From NCBI RefSeq assembly GCF_003014655.1, contig NZ_PYAT01000009.1, positions 88,450-152,449 on the forward strand: DNA of 64,000 bases. The letters run 5' to 3'. How positions within the stretch are numbered: position 1 is the first letter of the stretch; each line of letters opens with the position of its first letter. Positions 40,657 through 49,529 of this stretch are shown here, one piece after another. A model generated the notes under the pieces. It had not been told where the DNA came from. It saw only the letters and a list, made by a program, of their open reading frames with translations, and searched no databases. This stretch comes from Planomicrobium soli. GTDB lineage: Bacteria; Bacillota; Bacilli; Bacillales_A; Planococcaceae. The position numbers and the translations under genes are program-made.

Positions 40657-41469
40657 CTATTCTAAAACTTCGATGCCTTCAATTTCTGTTTCTAGGAGGT
40701 TACGCCCAAAATATTTGTTTGAAATTTCTTCGTATTTTCCATTTTCTATGATAGCAGCTAACGCTTCATTGATTTGATTAAGCATTTCTGTATCATCTTT
40801 ACGGACAGCAATTGCCACTTTCTCGATCCAAAGCGGCTCCCCGACCATCTCGATTTTAATACCGGTATTCTGCGCTTCAAAACCGACTACATCTGCAGTG
40901 ATTACAGCATCCAATCGGCCTTCAATTTCTAAATCCTGCAGAGCAACAACGTCACTGTTATAGTACTGAATGTCTTCAGTATATTCTTTGGCAGCCGTTT
41001 CATACGTACTTTGTCCGACAACTCCAATTTTCTTATCTTTTAAGTCTTCTGCCGACTTGATCTCCGTGTTTCCTTCACGGACAAAGATTACGCCACCAGA
41101 ATAATAATAAGGATCTGTGAAGCTTACTTGTTCTGCTCGCGCATTCGTTATCGCCAAAGACCCGATAATGGCATCATAACGGTTTGTCGTCAATCCTTGG
41201 ATAATTGTTTCGAACGGTGTTGTCACCGGATTTGGCTCTAAGCCCATTTCTTCTGCTATGGCGTTTCCTACCTCAATATCAAAGCCAGTCAGATTACCGC
41301 CTTCTTCAAAGCTAAAAGGTTTATAAAGTCCACTTGAAGCAGTTGTAAATTGACCTTCTTCGACCAATTTCAAGCCCCCGCTTTCGCCTTCAGAACCGCC
41401 GCCTCCACACGCTGAAACAATAAGCCCTGCTGATAATATAACGCTTAAAAATGATAATTTCTTTTTCAT
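40657..41469 (-). CDS. Amino acid ABC transporter substrate-binding lipoprotein
   Basis: The 270-residue protein has a lipoprotein signal, LSAGLIVSACGG, with the lipid-modified Cys at about 21. The mature part is a cluster-3 periplasmic-binding protein with YKPFSFEEGGNLTGFDIEVGNAIA and ITNARAEQVSFTDPYYYSGG, hallmarks of polar amino-acid receptors. Cystine, glutamine or arginine are possible. It is the first gene of the three-gene importer operon, and the RpiR-family gene is located 66 bases upstream, on the same strand. Confidence 0.93.
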   Translation of the reverse strand: MKKKLSFLSVILSAGLIVSACGGGGSEGESGGLKLVEEGQFTTASSGLYKPFSFEEGGNLTGFDIEVGNAIAEEMGLEPNPVTTPFETIIQGLTTNRYDAIIGSLAITNARAEQVSFTDPYYYSGGVIFVREGNTEIKSAEDLKDKKIGVVGQSTYETAAKEYTEDIQYYNSDVVALQDLEIEGRLDAVITADVVGFEAQNTGIKIEMVGEPLWIEKVAIAVRKDDTEMLNQINEALAAIIENGKYEEISNKYFGRNLLETEIEGIEVLE

Positions 41470-41508
41470 GTTAATCTCCCCTTTTTTTATATATTATTCA
41501 CCAAAACA

Positions 41509-41522
41509 CCGAAGCGCTTTGG
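41509..41522. promoter_or_regulatory. Palindromic operator candidate upstream of the amino-acid importer
   Basis: CCGAAGCGCTTTGG is symmetric at six of seven positions. It lies in the 66-base gap between the RpiR gene and the binding-protein gene. It differs from cre at several positions. It could be an operator of the RpiR regulator or part of a weak terminator. Confidence 0.3.
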
Positions 41523-41535
41523 GACAAGCCCTTAT

Positions 41536-42387
41536 TTATAATTGCTCATCAAAAAAGATATCTTTTTCCTTATATATGCTTTCTAACCGGGAAAAATTCT
41601 TCTTAACTTTTTCATGTTCCTTTACATAGATAAACCGCATAATTGAGGCTAACAAAGCATGCACAGCTGTATAAGAATCGATATTCAAATTTGAATCGAG
41701 AGAAACCGGAATCACCAGATCGGCATAACCAGCAGCAATAGAATCCTGAGAGTCTGTAAAGACAATTATTTCTACTCCCCGCTCCTTGGCTAGCTTCAAT
41801 GTTTCAATTAATGATTTTGTATTACGGAGAAACACAAAGGCAACTATACTATCTCCAGTTTTCAGTTTGGCTAACCGGTTAAAATACTGGCCATCAGACA
41901 ACATCAGCGTTTCAGTATGGCCAAGCGCCGTATTCAACCAAGTTGCAAACCAGTGAGCTAAGCCATAATCGAGAAAGTTGCTTGTTACGTACAACCGATC
42001 TGAATATCTTATGGCGTCTACTACTTGAAGAAGCAATTCTTCATCGATGGTTTCTTTAAGCTTCATAAGACTGGCAATATCAGCATCCAATAAATTTTCT
42101 ATAAAAGATCCTGATGCAGGTTCAGCTGTTTTTAGTTCTGTTTTTCCGAAGTGCTCTTCCGCTAATTTCCGCTGAAGTATTTGCTGAAATTCAGCATAAC
42201 CTTTGTAGCCTAACTTTTGTGTCCACCGGATCACTGTGGATTCACTCACATTGACTCGCTTTCCAACTTCTAAGGCAGAGGAAAAAGCCAAAAAAATAGG
42301 TTCTTGAAAAAAAAGATCTCCAACTTTTTTTTGGCCAGAACTAAAATCCTTATATGAATTTGATACAGCGCGAAGTATATCCTGCAC
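41536..42387 (-). CDS. MurR/RpiR family transcriptional regulator
   Basis: The 283-residue protein has an N-terminal HTH_6 domain (about 1-77, GKRVNVSESTVIRWTQKLGYKGYAEF, recognition helix) and a C-terminal SIS domain (about 120-250, RYSDRLYVTSNFLDYGLAHWFATWL) that usually binds phosphosugars. The usual Ser/Thr-rich phosphosugar loop of SIS domains is poorly conserved here, so the ligand may differ. The start is GTG at 42387 with GGGGAG 6 bases upstream. Its position suggests it regulates the adjacent ABC importer, but this is inference. Confidence 0.87.
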   Translation of the reverse strand: MQDILRAVSNSYKDFSSGQKKVGDLFFQEPIFLAFSSALEVGKRVNVSESTVIRWTQKLGYKGYAEFQQILQRKLAEEHFGKTELKTAEPASGSFIENLLDADIASLMKLKETIDEELLLQVVDAIRYSDRLYVTSNFLDYGLAHWFATWLNTALGHTETLMLSDGQYFNRLAKLKTGDSIVAFVFLRNTKSLIETLKLAKERGVEIIVFTDSQDSIAAGYADLVIPVSLDSNLNIDSYTAVHALLASIMRFIYVKEHEKVKKNFSRLESIYKEKDIFFDEQL

Positions 42388-42933
42388 TCATTACTCCCCT
42401 AACTTATAAAAATACTTAATACCTCATAAAAATTATATCGCAATGCAGGAAAACCTGCAATAATACATTGGAAATTTATATGTTTTTGAATATGTATTGT
42501 ATTTTCTTCCCTCTTTTAAGATATGTCTCTGATAAGGGGAAAGGTTGTTCTTTTCTCGTTCTAAAGGCTTTAATTTGCTTAGGAGTTTAGCCAGTGATTT
42601 GAGTAAGAGGCCGCAATTTGTTAGGGGAAAAGGCAGGTATGTAAAAATATATATAGGACCGACTTAAAAAAAGAATTCCCTACAACTTCCTCTATTAAAC
42701 GTTTTAGCCTTCGAATAAACCAAATCAAGCAAAAAATTATAAAAAACCTTCAAAAATAAGCTATTAAAATCGTTTTTTGTACTTATCGATCTGATATAAC
42801 TCTTAAAGAATTGTTATACTTCATTTTTTCTTCTATTATGTATGTTTCATTCTTCCTTGGCTTCTCTGGAGATACCCCAACAAATAGAAGATAAGACGGT
42901 ATAAGAAACTGTACATTCATTAAATGGAGAAAT
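42388..42933. other. Gene-free AT-rich intergenic region
   Basis: No reading frame with a ribosome binding site or family resemblance is visible on either strand, and there is no strong hairpin before the terminator at 42934. The region should contain the RpiR promoter in its left part. Its composition is unremarkable and AT-rich, and it may include gene decay that I cannot identify. Confidence 0.5.
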
Positions 42934-42976
42934 AAAAAGCCGCTTGAATTGTTAGAGAACTAACAACTCAAGCGGC
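42934..42976 (-). terminator. Terminator of the LysM-3D protein gene
   Basis: A 17-bp stem (42939-42955 with 42960-42976) with one mismatch is followed by TTTTTA on the minus strand. Confidence 0.92.
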
Positions 42977-42989
42977 CCTTCATAATCTA

Positions 42990-43562
42990 TTACTCTAGAA
43001 TTTTTATTTTTACGTTTTTGCGTCCCCACTTTAGCGCTCCATTTTGTGTAGGGATGAATACGTCAATCTTCTTTCCTTTGATCGCACCGCCAGTATCACC
43101 GGCAACTGCATATCCATAGCCTTCAACATGGACTTTTGTTCCAAGTTTAATCACTTTGGGATCAACAGCGATAACTTTCAGACCAGGATTCTTTTTCAAA
43201 TTTATTCCTGTTCTCGTAATGCCTGAACAGCCTTTGCATGAAGCCGTATAAGCTGTAGAAGAAACTGTAAATTCCTTCACAACAGATCCTGCTGAAGAAC
43301 GTGATGGCGTTTTTGATTTTGATTTTGCTTTCGCTTTAGAGGCAGGTTTTTTCAGTTTTAACTTTTGGTTCGGTTTAATCTTATCTGACTTTAACCCGTT
43401 CCATGATTTAATGTTTGATACGCTCACTTTTTTTGCTTTAGAAATTTTATATAATGTATCTCCACTTTTAACTGTGTATGTGCTTGCTGCTGCAGAACTT
43501 TCAATTGATGTGCCAAGGAATAAAATCAGTGCAAAACTCAAGACAACTAGTAGTTTTTTCAA
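42990..43562 (-). CDS. Secreted LysM-3D domain cell-wall protein (YocH-like)
   Basis: The 190-residue product has a signal peptide (about 1-25, cleavage near SSAAA), one LysM peptidoglycan-binding domain (about 27-72), a Lys/Ser-rich linker, and a C-terminal 3D domain with the Asp triad (IAVDP, AGDTGG, KIDVF), as in lytic transglycosylase-like muralytic proteins. In B. subtilis YocH is a muropeptide-related autolysin in the WalRK regulon. The frame is open to 43634, but GGAG lies 8 bases before a TTG at 43562, which gives a proper signal peptide. A candidate WalR box lies upstream. Confidence 0.88.
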   Translation of the reverse strand: MKKLLVVLSFALILFLGTSIESSAAASTYTVKSGDTLYKISKAKKVSVSNIKSWNGLKSDKIKPNQKLKLKKPASKAKAKSKSKTPSRSSAGSVVKEFTVSSTAYTASCKGCSGITRTGINLKKNPGLKVIAVDPKVIKLGTKVHVEGYGYAVAGDTGGAIKGKKIDVFIPTQNGALKWGRKNVKIKILE

Positions 43563-43616
43563 TCTGTTCTCTCCTTTGTTTGTGTTTATCAAGTACAAAC
43601 AAAATAACACGTAAAC

Positions 43617-43633
43617 ATTACAGTTCTGTAACA
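43617..43633 (-). promoter_or_regulatory. Candidate WalR (YycF) box upstream of the YocH-like gene
   Basis: On the minus strand TGTTAC-AGAAC-TGTAAT matches the WalR consensus TGTWAH-N5-TGTWAH at every position. It lies 55 bases upstream of the TTG start. The class of the downstream gene (LysM-3D) makes it a typical WalR target. The exact -10 and -35 of the promoter could not be fixed. Confidence 0.6.
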
Positions 43634-43790
43634 AAGAAGCGCCATTTCAGTTACAGTTGTATGCTTTTTTGTGACATTGTAATCAACGATGACTTAAAAT
43701 ATATAAAATTATGTAATTAATATAAATATTAATAATCATTACTAATTGACCATTTGTTGTATTATTAAAGGAGAAATACTAATTTTCAAT

Positions 43791-43817
43791 AAAAAAAGCC
43801 GCTGCCATTGCAGCGAC
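43791..43817 (-). terminator. Terminator of dbpA
   Basis: An 8-bp GC-rich stem (43798-43805 with 43810-43817, one G-U pair) is followed by seven T on the minus strand. Confidence 0.9.
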
Positions 43818-43828
43818 TTACTTTTTTC

Positions 43829-45274
43829 CTACTTATTTGCTTTATGGACTTTTAGTGACTTTCCTTTAACAGTTTTATCCTTCATCGCCTTTAATACCAT
43901 AGGCCCTTTGCCGTTTAAAATGTCAATATACGTAACTGTATCTTGAATTTTGATGATACCGATGTCATCGGCAGTTACTCCTGGAATACTTGTTAAAGTA
44001 CCGACAAAATCAAAAGCCCGCAGCTTTTTCTTTTTTCCTCCATTAAAATAGAGCTTCATAATATCTTTGTTCAATTGTTCATTTTTGTTTTTCTTAAGCT
44101 TAGGACGGCTTTCTAGCTTTTCCAAGAACACATCTTTTGCCTCGTTCACTTCCTGTTCTGTCGGCGTCTCTAGCTGAGGAATTTCAAACCCGATATAAGA
44201 CTGGATTTCCGCAAGAAATTTGTCTTCGTTCGGTGTAACGAACGTAATCGCTTTTCCTGTTCTGCCAGCGCGGCCTGTTCTGCCTGCCCTGTGGACATAG
44301 CTTTCTTTCTCTAACGGTATGTCATAGTTGATAACATGAGTTATGTTGTCAATATCGATTCCTCGCGCAGCTACATCTGTAGCGACCAAATATCGGAATT
44401 CGCCTCTTTTGAATTCATTCATTACAGCAAAACGGTCTTCTTGCACCATGCCGCCATGCAATTTATCTACAGTATAGTAATGTTTTTCAAGTTCATCTAC
44501 TACATAGTCGACGTTGTCTTTTGTCCGGCAAAAGATGATGCAGCTGTCCGGATTTTCAACTATCGTCACATCTTGGAGCAGCGAAAATTTCTTTTGTTCT
44601 TTTACTACATATAACGAATGATCAATCTGATCAGTCAACGTTTCTGTTGATTCGATTTCGATATGCTGCGGATTATCCATGTATTTATGCTGCAGCTTGG
44701 CAACATTTTCCGGCAGTGTTGCAGAAAACAGCATGGTTGTCCGCTGCTTTGGCAACTTTTCAATGATCGCTTCGACTTGTTCAATGAACCCCATGTTAAG
44801 CATTTCATCCGCTTCATCTAAAACAAGATATTCGATACGGTCTACGTTAAGTGTGCCACGCTCCAAATGATCTAAAACACGCCCTGGCGTTCCGACAACA
44901 ATATGGCATTTCTGCTTGAGCTCGGCTTGCTGATAGGCGAAAGGCTGTTTGCCATAAACAGCTGCTGCTTTTATGCGCTTGAAGCGGCCTATATTTGTAA
45001 TGTCCTCTTTTACTTGATCTGCCAACTCACGTGTTGGCGTTAATACAAGCGCTTGCGGCTTGTTCTCATCCCAGTCAACCAGCTCGCAAAGCGGAATGCC
45101 GAATGCAGCGGTTTTTCCGCTGCCAGTCTGCGACTTTACCGTTACATCATTTTTGGCCAGTGCCGCCGGAATTACTTTCACTTGCACTTCTGTCGGTTCC
45201 GTATACCCTAACCCTTCCAGAGTTCGCAAAATAGGTTCGCTTATATTGAATTCAGTAAATAACTTTTTAGTCAT
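43829..45274 (-). CDS. dbpA: DEAD-box ATP-dependent RNA helicase DbpA (YxiN-like)
   Basis: DbpA is an RNA helicase activated by 23S rRNA hairpin 92 and acts in large-subunit assembly. The 481-residue protein has the Q-motif, [25 protein letters not shown] (VLDEADEM) and SAT motifs in the first domain, then the helicase C-domain with RGIDID and [13 protein letters not shown]. The C-terminal 75 residues form the DbpA-type RNA-binding domain ([19 protein letters not shown]). The frame extends to 45346, but AAGGAG precedes the ATG at 45274. Length agrees with B. subtilis YxiN. Confidence 0.93.
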   Translation of the reverse strand: MTKKLFTEFNISEPILRTLEGLGYTEPTEVQVKVIPAALAKNDVTVKSQTGSGKTAAFGIPLCELVDWDENKPQALVLTPTRELADQVKEDITNIGRFKRIKAAAVYGKQPFAYQQAELKQKCHIVVGTPGRVLDHLERGTLNVDRIEYLVLDEADEMLNMGFIEQVEAIIEKLPKQRTTMLFSATLPENVAKLQHKYMDNPQHIEIESTETLTDQIDHSLYVVKEQKKFSLLQDVTIVENPDSCIIFCRTKDNVDYVVDELEKHYYTVDKLHGGMVQEDRFAVMNEFKRGEFRYLVATDVAARGIDIDNITHVINYDIPLEKESYVHRAGRTGRAGRTGKAITFVTPNEDKFLAEIQSYIGFEIPQLETPTEQEVNEAKDVFLEKLESRPKLKKNKNEQLNKDIMKLYFNGGKKKKLRAFDFVGTLTSIPGVTADDIGIIKIQDTVTYIDILNGKGPMVLKAMKDKTVKGKSLKVHKANK

Positions 45275-45371
45275 CGTTTTTGCTCCTTTTCCATCCACAA
45301 GTATTTCAGTCCTTCTATTATGGCACGGTTCAGCAGATTCGGTCATTAAACAATTATTAAGTTTTATGCAG

Positions 45372-45412
45372 TATTAAAAATATGCAGCAAGGAGACGTTC
45401 TCCCTGCTGCAT
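45372..45412 (-). terminator. Terminator of the alpha-E-transglutaminase gene
   Basis: The stem ATGCAGCA / TGCTGCAT (45382-45389 with 45405-45412) encloses an inner hairpin and is followed by ATTTTT on the minus strand. Confidence 0.85.
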
Positions 45413-45421
45413 GATTTATTT

Positions 45422-47311
45422 TTATGAATCGAGTAAACTAACCGATACTTTTACATCAAGCGATTGGCTTCCGCCTCTATATACACCTTGGACTGGACTA
45501 ACATCGTTATAATCCCTGCCAACTCCGACACGGATGTGGTGTTCTAGCGCTTCTACATTATTGGTTGGATCGAGCCCTACCCAACCGATTCCTGGAACCA
45601 TCACTTCCACCCAGGCATGGCTTGCAGCATCCCCAACTAAAGCCGAGTTTTCACCAACGTATAAATAGCCGCTGACGTATCGGGCTGGTATGTTTTTATT
45701 GCGCAAAATCCCGAGCATGACATGCGTGATATCCTGGCAAACCCCTTTCATCAAGCCGAACGACTCTTCTGCCACCGTAGAGACATTTGTCGATTCGCCG
45801 TCATATGTGAAATGATTGTTTAAAAACTCAGTGACGTCGATAGCAAATTGCACTGGATTTGTCATTTCACCGAGCTGATTGTCCACCTGCTCCATCTGCT
45901 CCGGTGTGATATAAGTGTAGGCCGTGTTGCTCAAATAAGCCAAATAATGTTCACTAAATAATTGAGAATGGAAAATGGCGTTCATTTCCGGTGAATAATC
46001 GATCCGATGGACAAACGGACTTTTTTGAATGCTGACAACCGAAGTTGTTTTCACTGTTAACGCTTGATGGTGTTCGGCAATAAAGAACGTTTCAACATTA
46101 TTGCCCCAAATATCGACATACTCTTTCGTGACCGAAGCCGGTGTAATTTCCGTCTGGTACGTAAGAAGGCGCTGACATTCGTCGGTTCTCGGCTTTAGAC
46201 GGATAGAATTCATGCTTTGGTCAACAATTGTTTCGTATTCAAAAATATTGGTATGTTCGATTTTATATTTCATAGAAGTAATTCCTTTCGTACCAATCGT
46301 CTGAGTTTGCCTTTGCGTCTGAGATTGACTTGCTTCCTCTTTTTCCAAAGTCGGATCGATTAAGTAGTATGTTTTTGAAAAGATTTCTCCGATTTCATTG
46401 CAGCCGTTCTGAAATTGATTTAAAAATTCCATCATTTCATCAGAATTCAATGCTCTTATATCCGTCTGTTCAAAGTCGGTGCGCAATTGATCAAGTTTTG
46501 CAAAGAGTTCCCAAGAGTAATGGGAGACCTTTCCTCCTTCAAGATCATCGACCGCTTCCCTTACATGATCCAGGCAATAAATGATGGAGCGCGGAAAAGC
46601 TCTATTGGAGGTCAGAAAGCAAAGAACTTCTTTTGCATCCATCAATGGCGGATTGGCTTTTAGATAAGCTTCGTAACCATTTGTCATGCGAAGAGCTGCC
46701 AGCCAATAGTAATAATCCTCTGTCTGCTCCTCCATTTCCCTTTCGCGGGTGCGTTCACATACAACGTTCAGAATTCGTGCTGTTTTTTCTGCCCGTTCCA
46801 GCCATTTGCCGATTTTAATAATCTGGTAGGCAACGCCGCGGGACATAGCGGATTCAATAATTCCTTGGGAAGTTAAGGAGGTCATTTTAACTTGTTCTAA
46901 AAACTTCCGGACATTGCGCATACCGCTTTGCTGCCCGTCCATCTCTTGCAATACCCAATAACAGCCATTCCAAACTTCCCAATAATCGTCCGGAATATGG
47001 TCGCGGCTGATTCTGGCATTTTCTCTCACCAATCGCACGCAATTCGCTGTTGAGTTCCAATTTTCTTCGGCTAACGCTAAATATTGCACAAGTTTCTCTT
47101 CATCATAGTACGGTTCAGACTTAATTTGCTCCATCATTTCAGTGGATGCACAGATTTCGAAAATCAGCTTCCAGTCCCGATCCCTGACCAGTTCCTCGTC
47201 TGAAGCTTCAATCATCTGCAGCAGTTGTACATCTAAAATACGGGCATTGTTCTCGGCTCTTTCCGCATTCCGAGACATCCAGTACAACGAATTGGCTACA
47301 CGGCTTAACAT
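45422..47311 (-). CDS. Alpha-E domain / transglutaminase-like fusion protein
   Basis: The 629-residue frame joins two proteins usually encoded separately. Residues about 1-325 are an alpha-E domain (DUF403: MLSRVANSLYWMSRNAERAENNARIL). After a Gln/Thr-rich linker, residues 347-629 are a transglutaminase-like protein with N-terminal beta domain and the triad Cys (MKGVCQDITHV), His (DAASHAWVEV) and Asp (GWVGLDPTNN). The Met at 347 (46273) is preceded by AAAGGA at suitable distance, as if a stop codon between two genes had been lost. Its ATG overlaps the ATP-grasp stop (TAATG), so the genes are translationally coupled. Confidence 0.9.
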   Translation of the reverse strand: MLSRVANSLYWMSRNAERAENNARILDVQLLQMIEASDEELVRDRDWKLIFEICASTEMMEQIKSEPYYDEEKLVQYLALAEENWNSTANCVRLVRENARISRDHIPDDYWEVWNGCYWVLQEMDGQQSGMRNVRKFLEQVKMTSLTSQGIIESAMSRGVAYQIIKIGKWLERAEKTARILNVVCERTREREMEEQTEDYYYWLAALRMTNGYEAYLKANPPLMDAKEVLCFLTSNRAFPRSIIYCLDHVREAVDDLEGGKVSHYSWELFAKLDQLRTDFEQTDIRALNSDEMMEFLNQFQNGCNEIGEIFSKTYYLIDPTLEKEEASQSQTQRQTQTIGTKGITSMKYKIEHTNIFEYETIVDQSMNSIRLKPRTDECQRLLTYQTEITPASVTKEYVDIWGNNVETFFIAEHHQALTVKTTSVVSIQKSPFVHRIDYSPEMNAIFHSQLFSEHYLAYLSNTAYTYITPEQMEQVDNQLGEMTNPVQFAIDVTEFLNNHFTYDGESTNVSTVAEESFGLMKGVCQDITHVMLGILRNKNIPARYVSGYLYVGENSALVGDAASHAWVEVMVPGIGWVGLDPTNNVEALEHHIRVGVGRDYNDVSPVQGVYRGGSQSLDVKVSVSLLDS

Positions 47312-48762
47312 TACAATGACCCCCTCTCGTCTTTACACACCCACGTATCCTTGCCCCCGCCGCCTTGAGAAGAATTGACAACAAGTGATCCTTCCTTCAG
47401 AGCGACACGCGATAATCCTCCAGGCAATACGCGCGTCTCTTTTCCTCTCATAACGAAAACACGCAGATCAACATGGCAAGGATAAAATTTTTCCCCTTGA
47501 TAAGCGGGTGCCCGTGACAATTTGATCGTCGGCTGAGCAATGTATTGATGGGGCATTTCAATGATTTTTTCGCGAAACTCTTCTATTTGTTCTTTAGAAG
47601 CATGAGGACCAATCAGCATATCATAGCCGCCTGATGCTCCGACATTTTTAACCACCAGTTCTTCAAGGTGCTCAAGCACCCACTCCCGCTCTTCTTCTTT
47701 GCTGAGCAGATACGTTTTCACATTATTGATGATCGGCTCTTCGTTCAAATAGTATCGGATCATGTCTGGAACGTAAGCATAGATAGCCTTGTCATCAGCC
47801 ACTCCGTTGCCGATGCCATTCAAAATAGCTACGTTTCCGTGCCGATAAGCTTCCAGCAATCCTGCTACTCCCAAAGCAGAATCTTCCCGAAAAGCTTCCG
47901 GGTCCAGAAAGTCATCATCTATTCTTCGATAAATTATATCAACACGTTTTAAGCCGCGAATCGATTTCATATAAACAATATTATCCCTGACCAGCAGATC
48001 CCGGCCTTCGACCAAATCGACTCCCATCTGCTGGGCTAAAAAAACATGATCGTAATAAGCGGAATTGTACATGCCAGGCGTCAAAAGCACCGCGAACGGT
48101 TTATCTTTTTTTGCTTCAGGCGCATGGTCGAGCATCGCTTCATATAGATAGGACAATTGGTGTTCCAATGTTTCCACCGCATGCTTAGCGAAAAATTCAG
48201 GGTATACTTGGCGCATCACATAGCGGTTTTGGTAAACATAAGACATCCCGGATGGATTCCGCAAATTATCTTCAAGAACATGGTATTTTCCGGACTCGTC
48301 TCGAATTAAATCAATTCCCGCCAAGAAAATATGGTTTTTTAGCGGAACGTTGACCCCTTGGACTTGCTTCGCATAATAATATGGATTTTCTTCGACGAGC
48401 CTTCTTGGTATTATGCCATCTTTGAGGATATTCTGATCGTGGTAAACATCTTCTAAAAATTGATTGAGGGCTTCCGTACGTTGAATCATCCCTTTTTCGA
48501 TCGTCTTCCATTCCTCGGGAGGAATAATAATCGGCACGAAATCAAAAGGCATGGTCCTTTCCGTCCCTACATTGTTGTTATAAACAGTAAAAGTAATGCC
48601 TTGCCTTAAAAAGGAGAGTTGCGCTGTTTCATGCTTTTCTTTCAATTCATCTTCTTTGAACCGGGAGAGAATCTCATGGAACTTTTGGTAATGCGTTTTT
48701 GGTGTTCCTTCCGAAGTCAGCATTTCATCAAAAAACGGACTTGTTTTATATCCTTTAAACAT
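47311..48762 (-). CDS. Circularly permuted ATP-grasp protein (DUF404/DUF407)
   Basis: The 483-residue protein belongs to the CP-ATP-grasp type 2 family, with the family motifs DVYHDQNILKDGIIP, GIDLIRDESGKYHVLEDNLRNPSGMSYVYQNR, YRRIDDDFLDPEAFREDS and SRVALKEGSLVVNSSQGGGGKDTWVC. These enzymes are predicted peptide or amide ligases and are found with alpha-E and transglutaminase genes in a widespread conserved cluster. The frame opens at 48801, but AAGGAGG is 6 bases from the ATG at 48762. Product and substrate are unknown. Confidence 0.92.
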   Translation of the reverse strand: MFKGYKTSPFFDEMLTSEGTPKTHYQKFHEILSRFKEDELKEKHETAQLSFLRQGITFTVYNNNVGTERTMPFDFVPIIIPPEEWKTIEKGMIQRTEALNQFLEDVYHDQNILKDGIIPRRLVEENPYYYAKQVQGVNVPLKNHIFLAGIDLIRDESGKYHVLEDNLRNPSGMSYVYQNRYVMRQVYPEFFAKHAVETLEHQLSYLYEAMLDHAPEAKKDKPFAVLLTPGMYNSAYYDHVFLAQQMGVDLVEGRDLLVRDNIVYMKSIRGLKRVDIIYRRIDDDFLDPEAFREDSALGVAGLLEAYRHGNVAILNGIGNGVADDKAIYAYVPDMIRYYLNEEPIINNVKTYLLSKEEEREWVLEHLEELVVKNVGASGGYDMLIGPHASKEQIEEFREKIIEMPHQYIAQPTIKLSRAPAYQGEKFYPCHVDLRVFVMRGKETRVLPGGLSRVALKEGSLVVNSSQGGGGKDTWVCKDERGSL

Positions 48763-48813
48763 GTGATTCCTCCTTATGTAGTTTATGGAATTTTCAAACA
48801 ACGGTATATAGAG

Positions 48814-48835
48814 AAAAAAGCTAAAGCTCTTTAGC
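48814..48835 (-). terminator. Terminator upstream of the ATP-grasp operon (ends the YtxH-like gene)
   Basis: The GCTAAAG-AG-CTTTAGC stem is followed by six T on the minus strand. Confidence 0.75.
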
Positions 48836-48877
48836 GTACGAGCGATAGCTTTTTCTTAATATTCAGTATATCTTATT

Positions 48878-49405
48878 TTATTTATCAAATGTAGATTTAT
48901 TCGAAGAAGAATTGCTTCCAGTTGAAGAATCATCATCCGAAAGATCTTTCTTCAACGACTCTGTGTATGCTGTGCTGCCGCCGTAGATTCCACCACTCGG
49001 TGTAGTCGTATCTGTTTTGGAAGTGGAAGACGTCCCAGTTGAAGTACCGGTAGTTGAGCTGCTCGCATCTGTGCTTGAAGAACCGCCGACATCATCTTGA
49101 AGCGTCTGGTTCGCTTTATCCAGCATATCTTTTTCTTTGTCCATCATTTTTTGCTGGCTATCAATTGCGCTTTTAACTGCTTCGACCGCTTTTGATACTC
49201 CTGGCTTCACCTTATCAACCATGCCGCCTGATTGTTCGTTAAAGCGATCCAACCCTTTTTTAACGTTCTCTTTCAAGTTGCTTGCTTGGGAAGTTGTAGT
49301 TCCATCTGTATTGGTCTTTTGCTGTGTCATAGCTGCACCAATTGCTGCACCTAAACCTAATAACACAAGTTTGCTGAATAATCCACCACCGCTATTTCTA
49401 GCCAT
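48878..49405 (-). CDS. YtxH-like small hydrophobic-start, Ser/Thr-rich protein
   Basis: The 175-residue protein starts with a short hydrophobic segment (LFSKLVLLGLGAAIGAAM, about 9-26) like YtxH/gas-vesicle-type proteins. An amphipathic helical stretch (about 45-105) follows, then a low-complexity Ser/Thr/Gly tail of repeated SST and TGTS motifs (about 108-175). It may be a membrane-associated stress protein; no catalytic features are visible. GAGGAGGAG precedes the ATG. Confidence 0.7.
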   Translation of the reverse strand: MARNSGGGLFSKLVLLGLGAAIGAAMTQQKTNTDGTTTSQASNLKENVKKGLDRFNEQSGGMVDKVKPGVSKAVEAVKSAIDSQQKMMDKEKDMLDKANQTLQDDVGGSSSTDASSSTTGTSTGTSSTSKTDTTTPSGGIYGGSTAYTESLKKDLSDDDSSTGSNSSSNKSTFDK

Positions 49406-49482
49406 ACCAATCTCCTCCTCAAATTTGTTTACACTATGGTTTTAGTATTGACCAATGTTGATGTTTTTAAACATGTATAAAT

Positions 49483-49514
49483 AAAAGACACCTTTAAATT
49501 AAGTTAAGGTGTCT
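49483..49514 (-). terminator. Terminator of the cupin-HD-GYP gene
   Basis: The AGACACCTT / AAGGTGTCT stem (49486-49494 with 49506-49514) is followed by TTTTATTT on the minus strand. Confidence 0.8.
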
Positions 49515-49529
49515 GAGGTGAAGATATTC

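Noticed and set aside
43724..43745. Fur-box-like TATTAATAATCATTACTAA
   Set aside because: Only about 14 of 19 positions match by eye, the region is AT-rich, and no iron gene is adjacent.
46240..46300. Frameshift error at the alpha-E-transglutaminase junction
   Set aside because: The frame is continuous with no shift on either side, so an error would have to be a lost stop codon and not an indel; it is treated as a real fusion pending comparison.
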